Positions 1-10,528 are shown, numbered from the stretch's first letter. The stretch is 64,000 nt of DNA from Chromohalobacter israelensis (GCA_000761475.1 JQNW01000006.1:1-64000); one strand, 5' to 3'. The notes: generated by a model from the letters alone, not told the origin. Numbers and translations: made by a program.

Positions 1-581
1 GCCATCAGCAGGTCGTGGTTCACCCGGTCGAAGAAGGCTTCCAAGTCGAGGTCGACCACCCAGCGGTGGCCGGCAGAAACGTGAGCCTTCATGGCCGAAA
101 CAGCCTGCTGAGCACTGCGCCCGGGGCGATAGCCGTAGCTTGATGCGGAAAAGCCCGGATCGAAGATCGGCGTCAGCACCTGCAGCAGCGCCTGCTGGAT
201 CAGCCGGTCGGTGACCGTGGGAATGCCGAGCTGTCGGGTCCCGCCCTTGGGCTTGGGGATCTTGGCGGCTCGGATCGGGCTGGGGTGGTACTCACCGGCC
301 AGCAGCCGCTCGCGCAGCGTCGGCCAGTACTGTTTCAGGTGGTCGGTCAACTGGTCCACCGTCATGCCATCGGCACCCGGCGCCCCTTTGTTGGTGACCA
401 CCCTACGGTAAGCCCGCGCCATGTTGGCCTTCTCTACCACGGCTTCCATGAGCGGGGCGGGCTCCGCTTTCGTCCACGATGACGACGCCGGGACCGTCTC
501 GACGCCCACCGGCTGGGGCGCGGGGTTCCACCCCGGCCCCTCTGGGTGGGTGGCGGTGTTAGCGCCCATTGCTGTCTTCAT
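1..581 (-). CDS. ltrA: Group II intron reverse transcriptase/maturase (partial, N-terminal 193 residues)
   Basis: Intron-encoded protein that assists splicing and copies the intron into new DNA sites. The ATG at 579-581 opens a frame that runs off the window edge, so only the N-terminal part is visible. It contains the early RT blocks: NKGAPGADGMTVDQL, then IPKPKGGTRQLGIPTVTDR (RT2), then SSYGYRPGRSAQQAV, then VVDLDLEAFFDRVNHD, which holds the first catalytic aspartate of the RT palm. The YADD box, the X/maturase domain and any endonuclease domain would lie beyond base 1. The frame is intact as far as it can be seen. The ORF sits inside the intron and is probably translated from the intron transcript. 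Confidence 0.92.
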   Translation of the reverse strand, partial: MKTAMGANTATHPEGPGWNPAPQPVGVETVPASSSWTKAEPAPLMEAVVEKANMARAYRRVVTNKGAPGADGMTVDQLTDHLKQYWPTLRERLLAGEYHPSPIRAAKIPKPKGGTRQLGIPTVTDRLIQQALLQVLTPIFDPGFSASSYGYRPGRSAQQAVSAMKAHVSAGHRWVVDLDLEAFFDRVNHDLLM

Positions 582-1044
582 GATCAATCCTCGAGACGTC
601 ATCGCCTACTCGCGGTTCTTCATGTTCGGCCCTTGGTGCCGAGGTGAACCGGCCCTTACTATGGCCTTGGCTGACGTCTGATGGCCCCTCCCGTCGCCTC
701 TCGACGCCGGTAGCACCGTGGCAGACCACCAGACCTCCCAGGGTAAGACGCGCGACCTTCCCGCTTATGCCTGTCGGATTTACGTCATGGCGTTTCGTGC
801 AAGTACCGGGCTTTGGTGATCGTTGCCACCTCACCCCGCCAGGACGCCTCATATCCGCTTCCTGTTCGTCAGGCCAGCGTTTTGCCTCGGGCTTCCTTCG
901 GATTCTCCCTCGCAGAAGACACCCTTGCCGTCGGCTAGTACTTCCCCTTGCCGGGCGTACAGGGGACTTTCACCCCCAAGTCATCCCGAGGCACCACCCT
1001 CGGGAACAGCGCCAGTCTGGCGCTGCGCGCCATGCCTGGCGCAC
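1..1044 (-). mobile_element. Group II intron, 5' portion (bacterial class C-like), cut by window edge
   Basis: Read on the minus strand, the element starts at 1044 with GTGCGCC, matching the GUGYG 5' end of bacterial group II introns. About 460 nt of structured non-coding sequence (ribozyme domains I to IV) precede the reverse transcriptase start at 581. The 5' exon ends in a 9-bp terminator hairpin plus TTCGTT, the kind of target known for class C introns. A candidate EBS1, GACGAA (865-870, minus), can pair with TTCGTT as IBS1 with one G-U wobble. The 3' part (rest of the ORF, domains V and VI, 3' exon) lies outside the window. Class C is inferred from the insertion site and short 5' region, not from a folded structure. 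Confidence 0.85.
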
Positions 1045-1074
1045 AACGAAACGGCGCCCGTGGAAGGGCGCCGT
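1045..1074 (-). terminator. Intrinsic terminator of the FKBP gene, target of the group II intron
   Basis: Minus strand: perfect 9-bp stem (1066-1074 with 1051-1059, ACGGCGCCC/GGGCGCCGT), loop at 1060-1065, then TTCGTT. The intron begins at the very next base (1044). It lies 12 bp past the stop codon of the FKBP gene. The T tract is short, so termination strength after insertion is uncertain. Confidence 0.75.
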
Positions 1075-1086
1075 GGGTGACGGACG

Positions 1087-1806
1087 TCATTCGCCGTTCG
1101 AGGAGGCGTCCTGATCGTTGCCGTCTTCGATGCCCAGCAGTTCGATCTTGAACACGAGGGCCTGATTGGGACCGATCGGGCCACCGGTGCCGCCCTTGCC
1201 GTAGGCGAGGTCGGCGGGTACGTACAGCATCCAGGTATCGCCGACCTGCATCTTCTGCAGCGCTTCCTGCCAGCCCTCGATGACCTGGCCGACCTGGAAG
1301 GTGATCGGCTCGCCGCGCTCGTAGGAGCTGTCGAACACGGTACCGTCGGGCAGCTTGCCCTCGTAGTTGACCTTCACGGTATCGCCGGCGCTGGGGGTGT
1401 CGCCATCCCCGGACTCGAGCACCTTGTACTGCAGTCCCGAATCGGTGACCTTCACGCCCTCTTTCTCGGCGTTTTCGGCGAGAAACTGCTCGCTCGCCTT
1501 GCGGTTTTCCTCGGCGACTTTTGCCTTCTCGGCCTGTTGTTCAGCCATCTTCTGCTGCTGGTAGTCGGAAAGCGTGGCGGCGATTTCCTCGTCGCTCATC
1601 TGCAGATCGTCACCGGCGTAGACATCCTTGATCGCTTGGGTGAAGGCGTCGGTATCGAGATCCGAGACGTCCTGCTTCATGCTTTGACCGAGCGTGGCGC
1701 CAAGGCTGTAGCCCAGCTTGGCGTTGTCGCTTTCCGGGGCGGCCATGGCCACCAGCGGCGTTGCCACGAGGCCGCCGAATACCACGGCCGTCATCAAACG
1801 CTTCAT
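1087..1806 (-). CDS. FKBP-type peptidyl-prolyl cis-trans isomerase, periplasmic (FkpA/Mip-like)
   Basis: Folding catalyst for prolyl peptide bonds, expected in the periplasm. Of 239 residues, 1-22 form a signal peptide (hydrophobic [15 protein letters not shown]). Residues about 25-115 are the helical dimerisation region with a charged, Gln/Glu/Lys-rich segment typical of FkpA/Mip. Residues about 125-228 are the FKBP fold with [29 protein letters not shown] and the YGKGGTGG loop, which line the active site. A good ribosome site (AAGGAG) lies just upstream of the ATG. The gene stands alone, followed by its own terminator and the group II intron. FkpA, FklB and Mip share this architecture, so the exact ortholog is not settled. 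Confidence 0.9.
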   Translation of the reverse strand: MKRLMTAVVFGGLVATPLVAMAAPESDNAKLGYSLGATLGQSMKQDVSDLDTDAFTQAIKDVYAGDDLQMSDEEIAATLSDYQQQKMAEQQAEKAKVAEENRKASEQFLAENAEKEGVKVTDSGLQYKVLESGDGDTPSAGDTVKVNYEGKLPDGTVFDSSYERGEPITFQVGQVIEGWQEALQKMQVGDTWMLYVPADLAYGKGGTGGPIGPNQALVFKIELLGIEDGNDQDASSNGE

Positions 1807-1892
1807 GAAAACTCCTTAACAGGTAAACAAAAACACCGCCGTTCAACTCTACCAGCACGCGCGGCGTTGCGCACCCACGCGGCGGGGCTCTC

Positions 1893-1921
1893 TTGACATT
1901 GAAGCGACTTTGCTCTTCTCT
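1893..1921 (+). promoter_or_regulatory. Possible promoter of the dctP-like gene
   Basis: A perfect TTGACA (1893-1898) lies about 55 bp before the dctP start codon. A 17-bp spacer leads to TTCTCT, a very poor -10 box. The -35 match is striking, but the weak -10 makes this tentative; an activator may be needed. Confidence 0.3.
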
Positions 1922-1952
1922 GAATCTACATTGATAAGAAAGAGGGAACTCC

Positions 1953-2978
1953 ATGCAAATGCGAAATATCGTCCTGAGTATCACGGCTCTGGGCCTGGTC
2001 GGTGTCGCTTCCACGGCGTCCGCCGAGACCTGGCGTTTCGGTCTCGAAGAGACCGAGGGCAGCGTGCAGTACGGCTATGCGGAAGAGTTCAAGAAACTGA
2101 TCGAGGAAAAGAGCGACGGCGACATCACGGTCGAGTTGCTGCCGTACGGCTCCTGGGGGTCGAACTATTCGGCGCTGTATGACGCCATCCAGAACGGCGC
2201 GATTCCGCTCGGTTTCGGCTCCGGCTTCCTGGGCGGCACCGTTCCGGAAAGCCAGTTGATGAGCCTCAACTTCGTCATGCCGAACGATCAACTGGAGACG
2301 GCCGAGATCCTCAACTCGGACGACTTCCTCAAGAGCGATGCATGGCAGGAATCGTTCCGTGAGCGCGGTCTGGTGCCGTTGGCCACCTTGCCCGAAGGGT
2401 ATCAGGTGTGGACCGCGAACAAGGAAATCCGCACGCCGGAAGACATGGAAAACCTGCAGATTCGTGTCATGGACAACAGCCTGCTGCGGGCGACCTACGA
2501 AGCCTATGGTGCGTCTCCCATCACCATCGCCTACGGCGAACTCTACAGCGCCCTGCAGCAAGGCCAGGCGGAAGGCAACATCCAGCCGGTCTTCGCCCAC
2601 GAGAACATGGGCTTCTATGAAGTGCAGGACTACATGATCTTCGCCGATCAGTCGCAGTTCATCGCCAACTTCATCGGCAACGAGGAGTGGTACGACGGGC
2701 TGTCCGACGAGCAGCGCGAGATGCTTGAGTCCACGCTCGACGAGATGGTGCAGAAGGGGCACGACATTCAGTCCCAGTTCAACTCCGAGCGTCTCGAGAC
2801 CATCAAGGAAAACAGCGACATCAACATCATCCACCTGGATGAGAGCGAGCGCGAGGCCTTCCGTGAACTGGCCAAGCCGGTGCGTCAGACCTATGTCGAC
2901 ATGGTCGGCGAACGTGGCCAGAAGGCGCTGGACATCGTGCTGAAGCATGTCGAGCAGTCCGGCGACAAGGCAGAATAA
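1953..2978 (+). CDS. dctP: TRAP transporter solute-binding protein (DctP family)
   Basis: Periplasmic binding protein of a tripartite ATP-independent transporter, which uses an ion gradient to import mostly carboxylate-type solutes. Of 341 residues, 1-24 are a signal peptide ending in TASA. The mature chain shows the DctP fold, including ENLQIRVMDN, where Arg171 matches the conserved arginine that salt-bridges a substrate carboxylate. The ATG at 1953 follows AGAGGGAA. It resembles the ectoine-binding TeaA group in general layout, but the substrate cannot be named from sequence. Its probable membrane partners, dctQ and dctM, lie downstream on the opposite strand rather than in one operon, which is unusual. 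Confidence 0.9.
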   Translation: MQMRNIVLSITALGLVGVASTASAETWRFGLEETEGSVQYGYAEEFKKLIEEKSDGDITVELLPYGSWGSNYSALYDAIQNGAIPLGFGSGFLGGTVPESQLMSLNFVMPNDQLETAEILNSDDFLKSDAWQESFRERGLVPLATLPEGYQVWTANKEIRTPEDMENLQIRVMDNSLLRATYEAYGASPITIAYGELYSALQQGQAEGNIQPVFAHENMGFYEVQDYMIFADQSQFIANFIGNEEWYDGLSDEQREMLESTLDEMVQKGHDIQSQFNSERLETIKENSDINIIHLDESEREAFRELAKPVRQTYVDMVGERGQKALDIVLKHVEQSGDKAE

Positions 2979-3021
2979 GCCTGGCCGCTGATGCCTGACC
3001 GACGCGCCGCATGGCGCAAGC

Positions 3022-3057
3022 AAAAAACCCCGGGAGCGTCGGCTCCCGGGGTTTTTT
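3022..3057. terminator. Bidirectional intrinsic terminator between dctP and dctM
   Basis: Perfect 10-bp stem CCCCGGGAGC (3028-3037) with GCTCCCGGGG (3042-3051), a four-base loop, six A on the left and six T on the right. It can stop dctP transcription (+) and dctM transcription (-). Confidence 0.93.
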
Positions 3058-3128
3058 CATGCCTGGTCGCTGTTGGCGGGAAGGATGCCGTGCGGGGCCG
3101 GCCTGGTATCCCCAGGCCGGTCAGCCGC

Positions 3129-4412
3129 TCAGTCGCCGCCGAGTGACGGCAGCAGCAGCGATATCTGCGGGAACATGATCAGGATGATCGTCGCCAATGC
3201 CAGGATCACGATGAACGGTGGCGTACCACGAATCACGTCCATGTAAGGGCGGCGGAAGACGGCGATGGCGGTGAAGATATCGCAGCCGAAGGGTGGCGTG
3301 GCCGAGCCGATGGCCGCTTGCAGCGTGACGATGACGCCGACATGAACCGGATCCAGGCCAGTGGCGTCGACCAGTGGCTTGAAGATCGGGACCAGGATCA
3401 GGATGACCACGATCGGGTCGACGAACATGCAGCCGACGAAGAAGGCCGCGGCGATCAGCAGCAGCGCCAGGAACTGGTTGTCGCCGATGCCGTCGATGAC
3501 CGGGCCGAGGATCTTGTCCGGCACGCCGGCGGTGCCCAGGGTCTGGGAGAAGGCGGCACCGATGGCGACCAGGATGAAGACCACGGCGGTGATCATCCCC
3601 GTGGACAGCGCGAGGCTGCCAAGGTCGCGGATCGAGACCTGACGATAGATCACCACTTCCAGCAGCAGCGCGTAGGCCACCGCGACCGCCGAGGCTTCGA
3701 CGGCGCTGAAAAAGCCGCCGTATATGCCCCCCACGACCAGGACCGGAAAACCCATCGGCAGGATCACCCGGCGGATGGCGCGGGCGCGCTCGCGCCAGGA
3801 GGCCCGGGGCTCCGCCTCGATGCCCTTGATGCGCGAATAGATGTAACAGTACAGGGCGAACATGGCCAGGATCATCAGGCCGGGCAGGATCCCCGCGAGG
3901 AACAGGTCGCCGATCGAGGTCTTCATCACCACGCCGTAGACGATGAAGCCGATGCTCGGCGGGATCAGCAGCGCGATGTCGCTGGCATTGATGATCAGCC
4001 CCAGGGTGAAATCGTCTTTATAGCCCTTGGCCAGCAGCCTCGGGCGCATGGGACCGCCCATCGCCACCACCGTCGCCTGGGTGGAGCCGGACACGGCCCC
4101 GAACAGCGCGCAGGAGGCGGCGGTGGTGATGGGCAAGCCACCGCGGATGTGGCGAGTGAAGGCGTCGACGACATCCAGCAGACGGTTGGCGGTGTGGCCC
4201 TTGGTCAGGATGTCGGCGGCGAAGATGAACATGGGCACGGCGGCGAGTACCCAACTGCCGATACCGTTGATCATCCAGCTCACGGCCTGATCGGGCCCGA
4301 AAAACGTCATGCCGGTGAACATCATGAACAGCGTGCCCGCCGCCAGGGGAACCATCATGGGGAACCCGAGCAGCAGCAACACGAGCATGATCACGGCTAG
4401 CCAAGTTAGCAT
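3129..4412 (-). CDS. dctM: TRAP transporter large permease subunit (DctM family)
   Basis: Ion-coupled transport subunit of the TRAP system in the inner membrane. Its 427 residues are the usual length for DctM, and almost the whole chain is made of hydrophobic segments (about 11-12). It starts with LAVIMLVLLLLGFPMMVPLA and contains the family features GSTQATVVAMGG, NASDIALLIPPSIGFIVYG, SATPPFGCDIF and FVDPIVVILILVPI. It lies 47 bp after dctQ in the same direction, so the two are co-transcribed. Transcription ends at the terminator shared with dctP. A ribosome site GAGGAC precedes the ATG. Confidence 0.94.
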   Translation of the reverse strand: MLTWLAVIMLVLLLLGFPMMVPLAAGTLFMMFTGMTFFGPDQAVSWMINGIGSWVLAAVPMFIFAADILTKGHTANRLLDVVDAFTRHIRGGLPITTAASCALFGAVSGSTQATVVAMGGPMRPRLLAKGYKDDFTLGLIINASDIALLIPPSIGFIVYGVVMKTSIGDLFLAGILPGLMILAMFALYCYIYSRIKGIEAEPRASWRERARAIRRVILPMGFPVLVVGGIYGGFFSAVEASAVAVAYALLLEVVIYRQVSIRDLGSLALSTGMITAVVFILVAIGAAFSQTLGTAGVPDKILGPVIDGIGDNQFLALLLIAAAFFVGCMFVDPIVVILILVPIFKPLVDATGLDPVHVGVIVTLQAAIGSATPPFGCDIFTAIAVFRRPYMDVIRGTPPFIVILALATIILIMFPQISLLLPSLGGD

Positions 4413-4459
4413 TGTTTTACGTCCTCGCGTTGATGGCGGTCGTGTATGGGAAGGGCGAA

Positions 4460-5083
4460 TCAGGTGTTGCGGCGCGCGTCATCGTTTTCGTCCGCTTCCG
4501 GAGGCAGCTCGTCGTATTCCTCTTTCTGGTTGAAGGCGCGGTAGATGTCGTCGCTGACCAGGTTGCGGACCGCGGTCAGCAGGTATTGGACGCCGGCGAG
4601 GATGAAGCCGACGGGCAGTGCGAGGTAGACGAGCCACAGCGGAATATGGAGCGATGCGCTGCTGCGCCCACGTTCCTGAATGACCGCGACGTAGTCGATG
4701 GACTTGTAGGCGAAATAGAACATCAAGACGGCGGTGCCCAGGCAGATGAGGATGAGCAGTGCCTTGCGCCAGCGACCGCTGAGCTGATCGTAAATGGCGG
4801 ACATGCTGATGTGCCGGGCGTTGCGTGCCGCATAGCCGACGCCGACGAAGGTGATCACCACGATGAGCATCTCGGTGACTTCGTAGGTGCCGGGAATGCC
4901 TTGGGAGAAGAGCAGGTTGCCGACGACATGGCCACTCATCAGCGCTGCCATGGCCAGGACACCACCGGCGATGATCACGCGCTCGACGATGCCCAGGGCA
5001 TGATCGATGCTCCCCAGTACGCGCAGCAGGGGACTGCGCGATTTAGCGCGTTCACTGCGATTGGCCGGCTGTGAAGATGTCAT
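4460..5083 (-). CDS. dctQ: TRAP transporter small permease subunit (DctQ family)
   Basis: Small membrane subunit that joins the binding protein to the DctM channel. I chose the ATG at 5083 (MTSSQPANRSE), 207 residues, because AAGGACT lies 9 nt upstream; an upstream in-frame start at 5230 would add 49 residues that look non-coding. Four hydrophobic segments are visible: IIAGGVLAMAALMSGHVVGNL, EMLIVVITFVGVGYAA, ALLILICLGTAVLMFYFAY and IPLWLVYLALPVGFILAGV. N and C termini are hydrophilic, the tail very acidic. It is first in the dctQM unit, and the roughly 200-bp region upstream should hold its promoter. Confidence 0.9.
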   Translation of the reverse strand: MTSSQPANRSERAKSRSPLLRVLGSIDHALGIVERVIIAGGVLAMAALMSGHVVGNLLFSQGIPGTYEVTEMLIVVITFVGVGYAARNARHISMSAIYDQLSGRWRKALLILICLGTAVLMFYFAYKSIDYVAVIQERGRSSASLHIPLWLVYLALPVGFILAGVQYLLTAVRNLVSDDIYRAFNQKEEYDELPPEADENDDARRNT

Positions 5084-5296
5084 GTCGTAGAGTCCTTTTT
5101 TGTGATGGCCGATTCGCCGCACGAATGGCATGGATCTCGACGTCCGTGCTGCGTCGTGATGCGTGTCGCAATCAACCGGACTGGCTTTTATAAAACGTAC
5201 AGAGTTTGCGGGTTGAGCGCCACTCGTCAATGGCGCATCCGCACATGCGTGATATGCGTGGTTCCGGGTGTCGGCGCGCCTTGTACAAGCTGGGCA

Positions 5297-5812
5297 TTAT
5301 GGACGGTGCGCCGCACGCTGGGTGAGCAGCGTCGTCAGGGCGGCTCGTTGTGGCGGCCCGCAGGTGGTCAGGCAGCGCGCCAGTCGCGTGGCCAGGTCGG
5401 TATCGGCCGCGCGGCGCGCACGTACGGCCTGCGACGTCTCGGCGATGGCCTGATACCGACGTAACGTCTCGCGTTCGGCGAGCAGTTCGGCTTCCTTGAG
5501 GTGCTGGCGCAAGGCCGCCACGTCCGGTTCATGCTGGGCGCGTGGCTTGAGCTGGCGGCGTAGATGACGTATCGGCTGTGTCACGCCGGTCTGCCAGTCG
5601 CGTATCTCGGCGAACGCATCGTGGGCCTCGTCGGTGGCGACGGCCCCGTGATGGTCGAGCCAGCAGTGCCAAAGCAGCTCGCAGACATCGGCTCCCGCCG
5701 TATCCTGCAGTTGCAAACAGGCGTCGGCGACCCCGGGGCGTTGATACAGCGCCAGCGCGTAATCCCACAGCGGTGGGGTCCGCAATGCGGTGCACAATTG
5801 GGTAGAATGCAT
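5297..5812 (-). CDS. DUF2390/TIGR02444 family protein of unknown function
   Basis: A 171-residue soluble protein starting at the ATG at 5812 (MHSTQLCTALRT); an upstream in-frame start at 5887 would overlap the divergent ABC-F gene. The conserved part is at the N terminus: LWDYALALYQRPGVADACLQLQDTAGADVCELLWHCW is characteristic of this gammaproteobacterial family. The C-terminal half is helical and rich in Arg and Glu. No catalytic motif is apparent. It is divergent from the ABC-F ATPase, a linkage I recall from pseudomonads, which suggests but does not prove a functional connection. Confidence 0.75.
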   Translation of the reverse strand: MHSTQLCTALRTPPLWDYALALYQRPGVADACLQLQDTAGADVCELLWHCWLDHHGAVATDEAHDAFAEIRDWQTGVTQPIRHLRRQLKPRAQHEPDVAALRQHLKEAELLAERETLRRYQAIAETSQAVRARRAADTDLATRLARCLTTCGPPQRAALTTLLTQRAAHRP

Positions 5813-5877
5813 GGGCAATCTCCAGCCGCCCCGGCAGGCATGGCGGCGGAATCCACTGAACCACCACCGGAGCGGGC

Positions 5878-7812
<1,935 letters not shown>

Positions 7813-7840
7813 TTCCGGCGCGACTCAGCCCCGGGCAGTC

Positions 7841-8278
7841 TCAGGTCTCGACGATGAAGGTCACCGGGCCGTCGTTGAGCAGCGAGACCTGCATGTCGGC
7901 GCCGAACTCGCCGGTGGCGACGTACGGCCAGGCGTGCCGGGCCTGCGCCACCAGATAGTCGAACAGTGCCTCGCCGTGTGCGGGCGGCGCGGCGCCGTCG
8001 AATCCCGGGCGCAGGCCCTTGGTGGTGTTGGCCATGAGAGTGAACTGCGGGACCAGCAACAGGCCGCCCTCGACCTGTTGCACGTTGAGGTTCATCTTGC
8101 CCGCCTCGTCGCTGAATACCCGCAGCCCGAGCAGCTTGTGCAGCATCTTGTCGGCGCGGGGCTGGGTGTCGTCCGGGGCCACGCCGACCAGCACCATCAG
8201 GCCTTGTTCGATGGCGCCGGTGGTTCGGGCGTCGACATCGACGCCGGCGTGACGGACACGTTGGATGACGGCTCGCAT
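7841..8278 (-). CDS. dtd: D-aminoacyl-tRNA deacylase
   Basis: Removes D-amino acids wrongly attached to tRNA. The start is the ATG at 8278 (MRAVIQRV), giving 145 residues, identical to the E. coli length; an in-frame TTG two codons upstream is less likely because AAGGATC lies at the proper distance from the ATG. Family motifs include [25 protein letters not shown] and the C-terminal NDGPVTF, whose Gly-Pro pair screens chirality. One oddity: the usual SQFTL reads PQFTL (codon CCG), replacing a serine close to the active site. The gene is separated by 39 bp from the upstream stress-protein gene and may be co-transcribed with it. Confidence 0.95.
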   Translation of the reverse strand: MRAVIQRVRHAGVDVDARTTGAIEQGLMVLVGVAPDDTQPRADKMLHKLLGLRVFSDEAGKMNLNVQQVEGGLLLVPQFTLMANTTKGLRPGFDGAAPPAHGEALFDYLVAQARHAWPYVATGEFGADMQVSLLNDGPVTFIVET

Positions 8279-8317
8279 GTGCAAGATCCTTGTGGACGCG
8301 AGGGGTGAAGATTCGCG

Positions 8318-9175
8318 CTACCAGGCGCGGCACACCATCATGTCCACATGCACGTCGGCGAGCAAGCGCTCGATCAGGGGCGCCGGGTGATGGCGGCCGA
8401 ACAGCGCCAGGTCCTGGTGCCCCAGTGCCAGCAGATCGGGGGGCTGACGGCGCAGGTAGTCGATCAACACCTCGCCGGGCTCGCCCTGCTCGAGGACCAG
8501 CTCGAGTTCGGGCACGTCGCCGACCTCTTCCATCAGTTTGTCTATTTCCGCTTCCAGGCGTATGCGCCGCGCGGCGAGCTCGCGCTCCCGCCAGCGTGCG
8601 TAGCCGCTGTCGGAGCCCATTTCCTCATCACCCGGCAGGTGCCAGGCATGCAATAGCGTCAGGCGTGCCTCGGAGAAATGCGTCAGGACGTCGCGCAAGG
8701 TGTGGCGGCTGGCCAGCGAGAAGTCCACCGGGACCAGCACGTCCTGCCAGGCCTGTTCGGGGCTGTGGCTCACGGTGAGCACCGGGCAGGGCGCGCGGCT
8801 CAAGACCCGCGCGAGGGTCGTGCCCCCCACCAGCGCATGCTGACCGCGTTTGCGGTGGGTGCCGAGCACGATCATGGTGGCGTCCCGGTCATGTGCCTCG
8901 CGGATGATCTCGGCATAGGGGGCGCCGGTCACCGTCTGTATCAGCGTCTCGGGCGCCGGCAGGGCATAGTCTTCGCGGATGTCGGTCAGCTGACGCTCGA
9001 GCTCGTCGACGACCTCGCGCTCCAGGTCGCGCAGGGCCTGGCGCGGCAGATAGGGGTCGAGGACATGCAGAATGTCCAGGCGGCTGCCGCTGGCATGCGC
9101 CAGTTTGATGGCGCGCGCAAAGGCGGCACGGTTGTCGGCGGACAGGTCACACGCCAGAAGCACGGTCTGAGCCAT
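8318..9175 (-). CDS. Universal stress protein with two UspA domains
   Basis: Cytoplasmic tandem UspA protein, 285 residues from the ATG at 9175 (MAQTVLLACDLS), chosen for its GGGAGG ribosome site. Domain 1 (about 1-145) starts VLLACDLSADNRAAFARA and has the nucleotide-loop motif GTHRKRGQHALVGGTTLARV, close to G-x2-G-x9-G-S/T. Domain 2 (about 150-285) starts VLVPVDFSLASRHTL but ends with GHQDLALFGRHHPAPLIERL, which lacks the full glycine pattern and may not bind ATP. Such proteins are linked to stress survival; in Halomonas one (TeaD) regulates a TRAP transporter, but this gene is about 3 kb from the TRAP genes, so such a role here is only a guess. Confidence 0.9.
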   Translation of the reverse strand: MAQTVLLACDLSADNRAAFARAIKLAHASGSRLDILHVLDPYLPRQALRDLEREVVDELERQLTDIREDYALPAPETLIQTVTGAPYAEIIREAHDRDATMIVLGTHRKRGQHALVGGTTLARVLSRAPCPVLTVSHSPEQAWQDVLVPVDFSLASRHTLRDVLTHFSEARLTLLHAWHLPGDEEMGSDSGYARWRERELAARRIRLEAEIDKLMEEVGDVPELELVLEQGEPGEVLIDYLRRQPPDLLALGHQDLALFGRHHPAPLIERLLADVHVDMMVCRAW

Positions 9176-9379
9176 GGTACGTCCCTCCCTGCGAGAAGAC
9201 GGTATGCGGGTGTTCGCCACACCACGCTGAGCTGACGGCAATGCGCAAGTATGTCACCGCGGCCTGGGGCATCACGGTGCAGCAAAGCATGGCTGCCCCC
9301 GGCGGGCTCTGCAAGTACGTGGCCATCATCGATTCACGAGGCCGTGATACTGCAGGCGAGCGCCGTGCGGACGTGGTTT

Positions 9380-10213
9380 TCACCACCAGGCGTGGAAATG
9401 ATGCACCGGCCCGCGCCCCTGGCCCACCGCCAGTCGCGTGCTGGCGTCCAGAGCGGTGTGCAGCCAGCGCTTGGCATCGCTGATCGCCGCGTGAATGGCG
9501 TCGTGGTCGCTGACCGTGTGCGGCAAGTGCGCCAGGTGCGCGGCGACCGCCGAGGAGAGCGCGCAGCCGGTGCCATGCAGGTTGTCGGTGGCGATGCGCG
9601 GCGCTTCCAGCCATTCCACGCCTTGCGGCGTGGCGAGCAGGTCCGGGCAGTTCGCGCCACTGAGGTGGCCGCCCTTGAGTACCACGTACGGGGCGCCCAG
9701 GCGTGTCAGCTCGGGCAGCAGGGTGGCCATCGCCTCGGTGGTGCGGGGCGTCTCGGCGTCCAGCAGCACGGCGGCCTCGGGCAGGTTGGGGGTGATGACA
9801 TCGGCCAGGGGGACCAGGATATCGCGTACCGCACGGATGCCGGCGCGATCGACCAGGATGTCGCCGCTCTTGGCGACCATGACCGGGTCGAGCACGATCC
9901 AGCGGGGACGATGCCGATGCAGGGCATCGCGAATCGTCGCGGCGACCGTCTCGCTGGCCACCATGCCGATCTTGACCGCCTCGATGCGTACGTCACCCAG
10001 CAGGTTGTCGAGCTGTTCGCCGATGACATCCGCGGGTACCGGATGCACGGCCTGCACGCCCTGGGTGTTCTGGGCGATCACCGCCGTGACGACATTGGTG
10101 GCATAAGTGCCCAACGCCGAGAAGGTCTTGATGTCGCCCTGCAGGCCGGCGCCGCCGGAAGGGTCGGAGCCGGCGATGGTGAGGACATTGGGGGGCGCGG
10201 ATGCTGAGGTCAT
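9380..10213 (-). CDS. thiD: Hydroxymethylpyrimidine/phosphomethylpyrimidine kinase
   Basis: Carries out the two ATP-dependent phosphorylations that make HMP-pyrophosphate for thiamine synthesis. Its 277 residues belong to the ribokinase-like family. Visible motifs are TIAGSDPSGGAGLQGDIK at the N terminus (substrate site), VKIGMV, VLDPVMVAKSGD, TPNLPEA, VLKGGH and LHGTGCALSSAVAAHLA, the last being the anion hole with the catalytic region. The gene is single, and its upstream region shows no recognisable TPP riboswitch on the transcribed strand. Confidence 0.95.
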   Translation of the reverse strand: MTSASAPPNVLTIAGSDPSGGAGLQGDIKTFSALGTYATNVVTAVIAQNTQGVQAVHPVPADVIGEQLDNLLGDVRIEAVKIGMVASETVAATIRDALHRHRPRWIVLDPVMVAKSGDILVDRAGIRAVRDILVPLADVITPNLPEAAVLLDAETPRTTEAMATLLPELTRLGAPYVVLKGGHLSGANCPDLLATPQGVEWLEAPRIATDNLHGTGCALSSAVAAHLAHLPHTVSDHDAIHAAISDAKRWLHTALDASTRLAVGQGRGPVHHFHAWW

Positions 10214-10528
10214 GCGCTGGGTTCCTGTGTCTCGCGGAATATGTGCGTCGCTGTGTGGCCGTGCTCGGCAGTTGGCATCCGCACAGGATAGCGTGGAAAC
10301 GACGGGTGAGCAGCCAGGCGCAAGATGGCGGCGAGGCAGGGCGTTTGCGTCTCATACCTTCGTCGACACCCGGATCGGCGCCAGGCGCGTGGAATATATC
10401 AGCGGTCGTTGAAGAAGATGCTGCTTGCCATGGCCTGCCGCGTGAGTGGGGGTTCACTTTGCAGGGGCGCGGCGGCGTGCGGTGCTCGTTGCATGCGATG
10501 TTAATTTACTAGCTTTCTTCACGCGCCC
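10214..10528. other. Intergenic region between thiD and the nuo promoter
   Basis: About 315 bp between divergent transcription units. I see no convincing gene, tRNA or riboswitch: short frames here lack ribosome sites and resemble no family. It must hold the thiD promoter (minus strand) and perhaps binding sites for nuo regulators. Confidence 0.5.

Noticed and set aside
10214-10300. TPP riboswitch before thiD
   Set aside because: The conserved THI-box elements (CTGAGA and the ACCTGATC-like part) are not present on the transcribed strand.
10201-10512. Short + strand frame in the thiD-nuo gap
   Set aside because: Begins inside thiD, has no ribosome site and no recognisable similarity.
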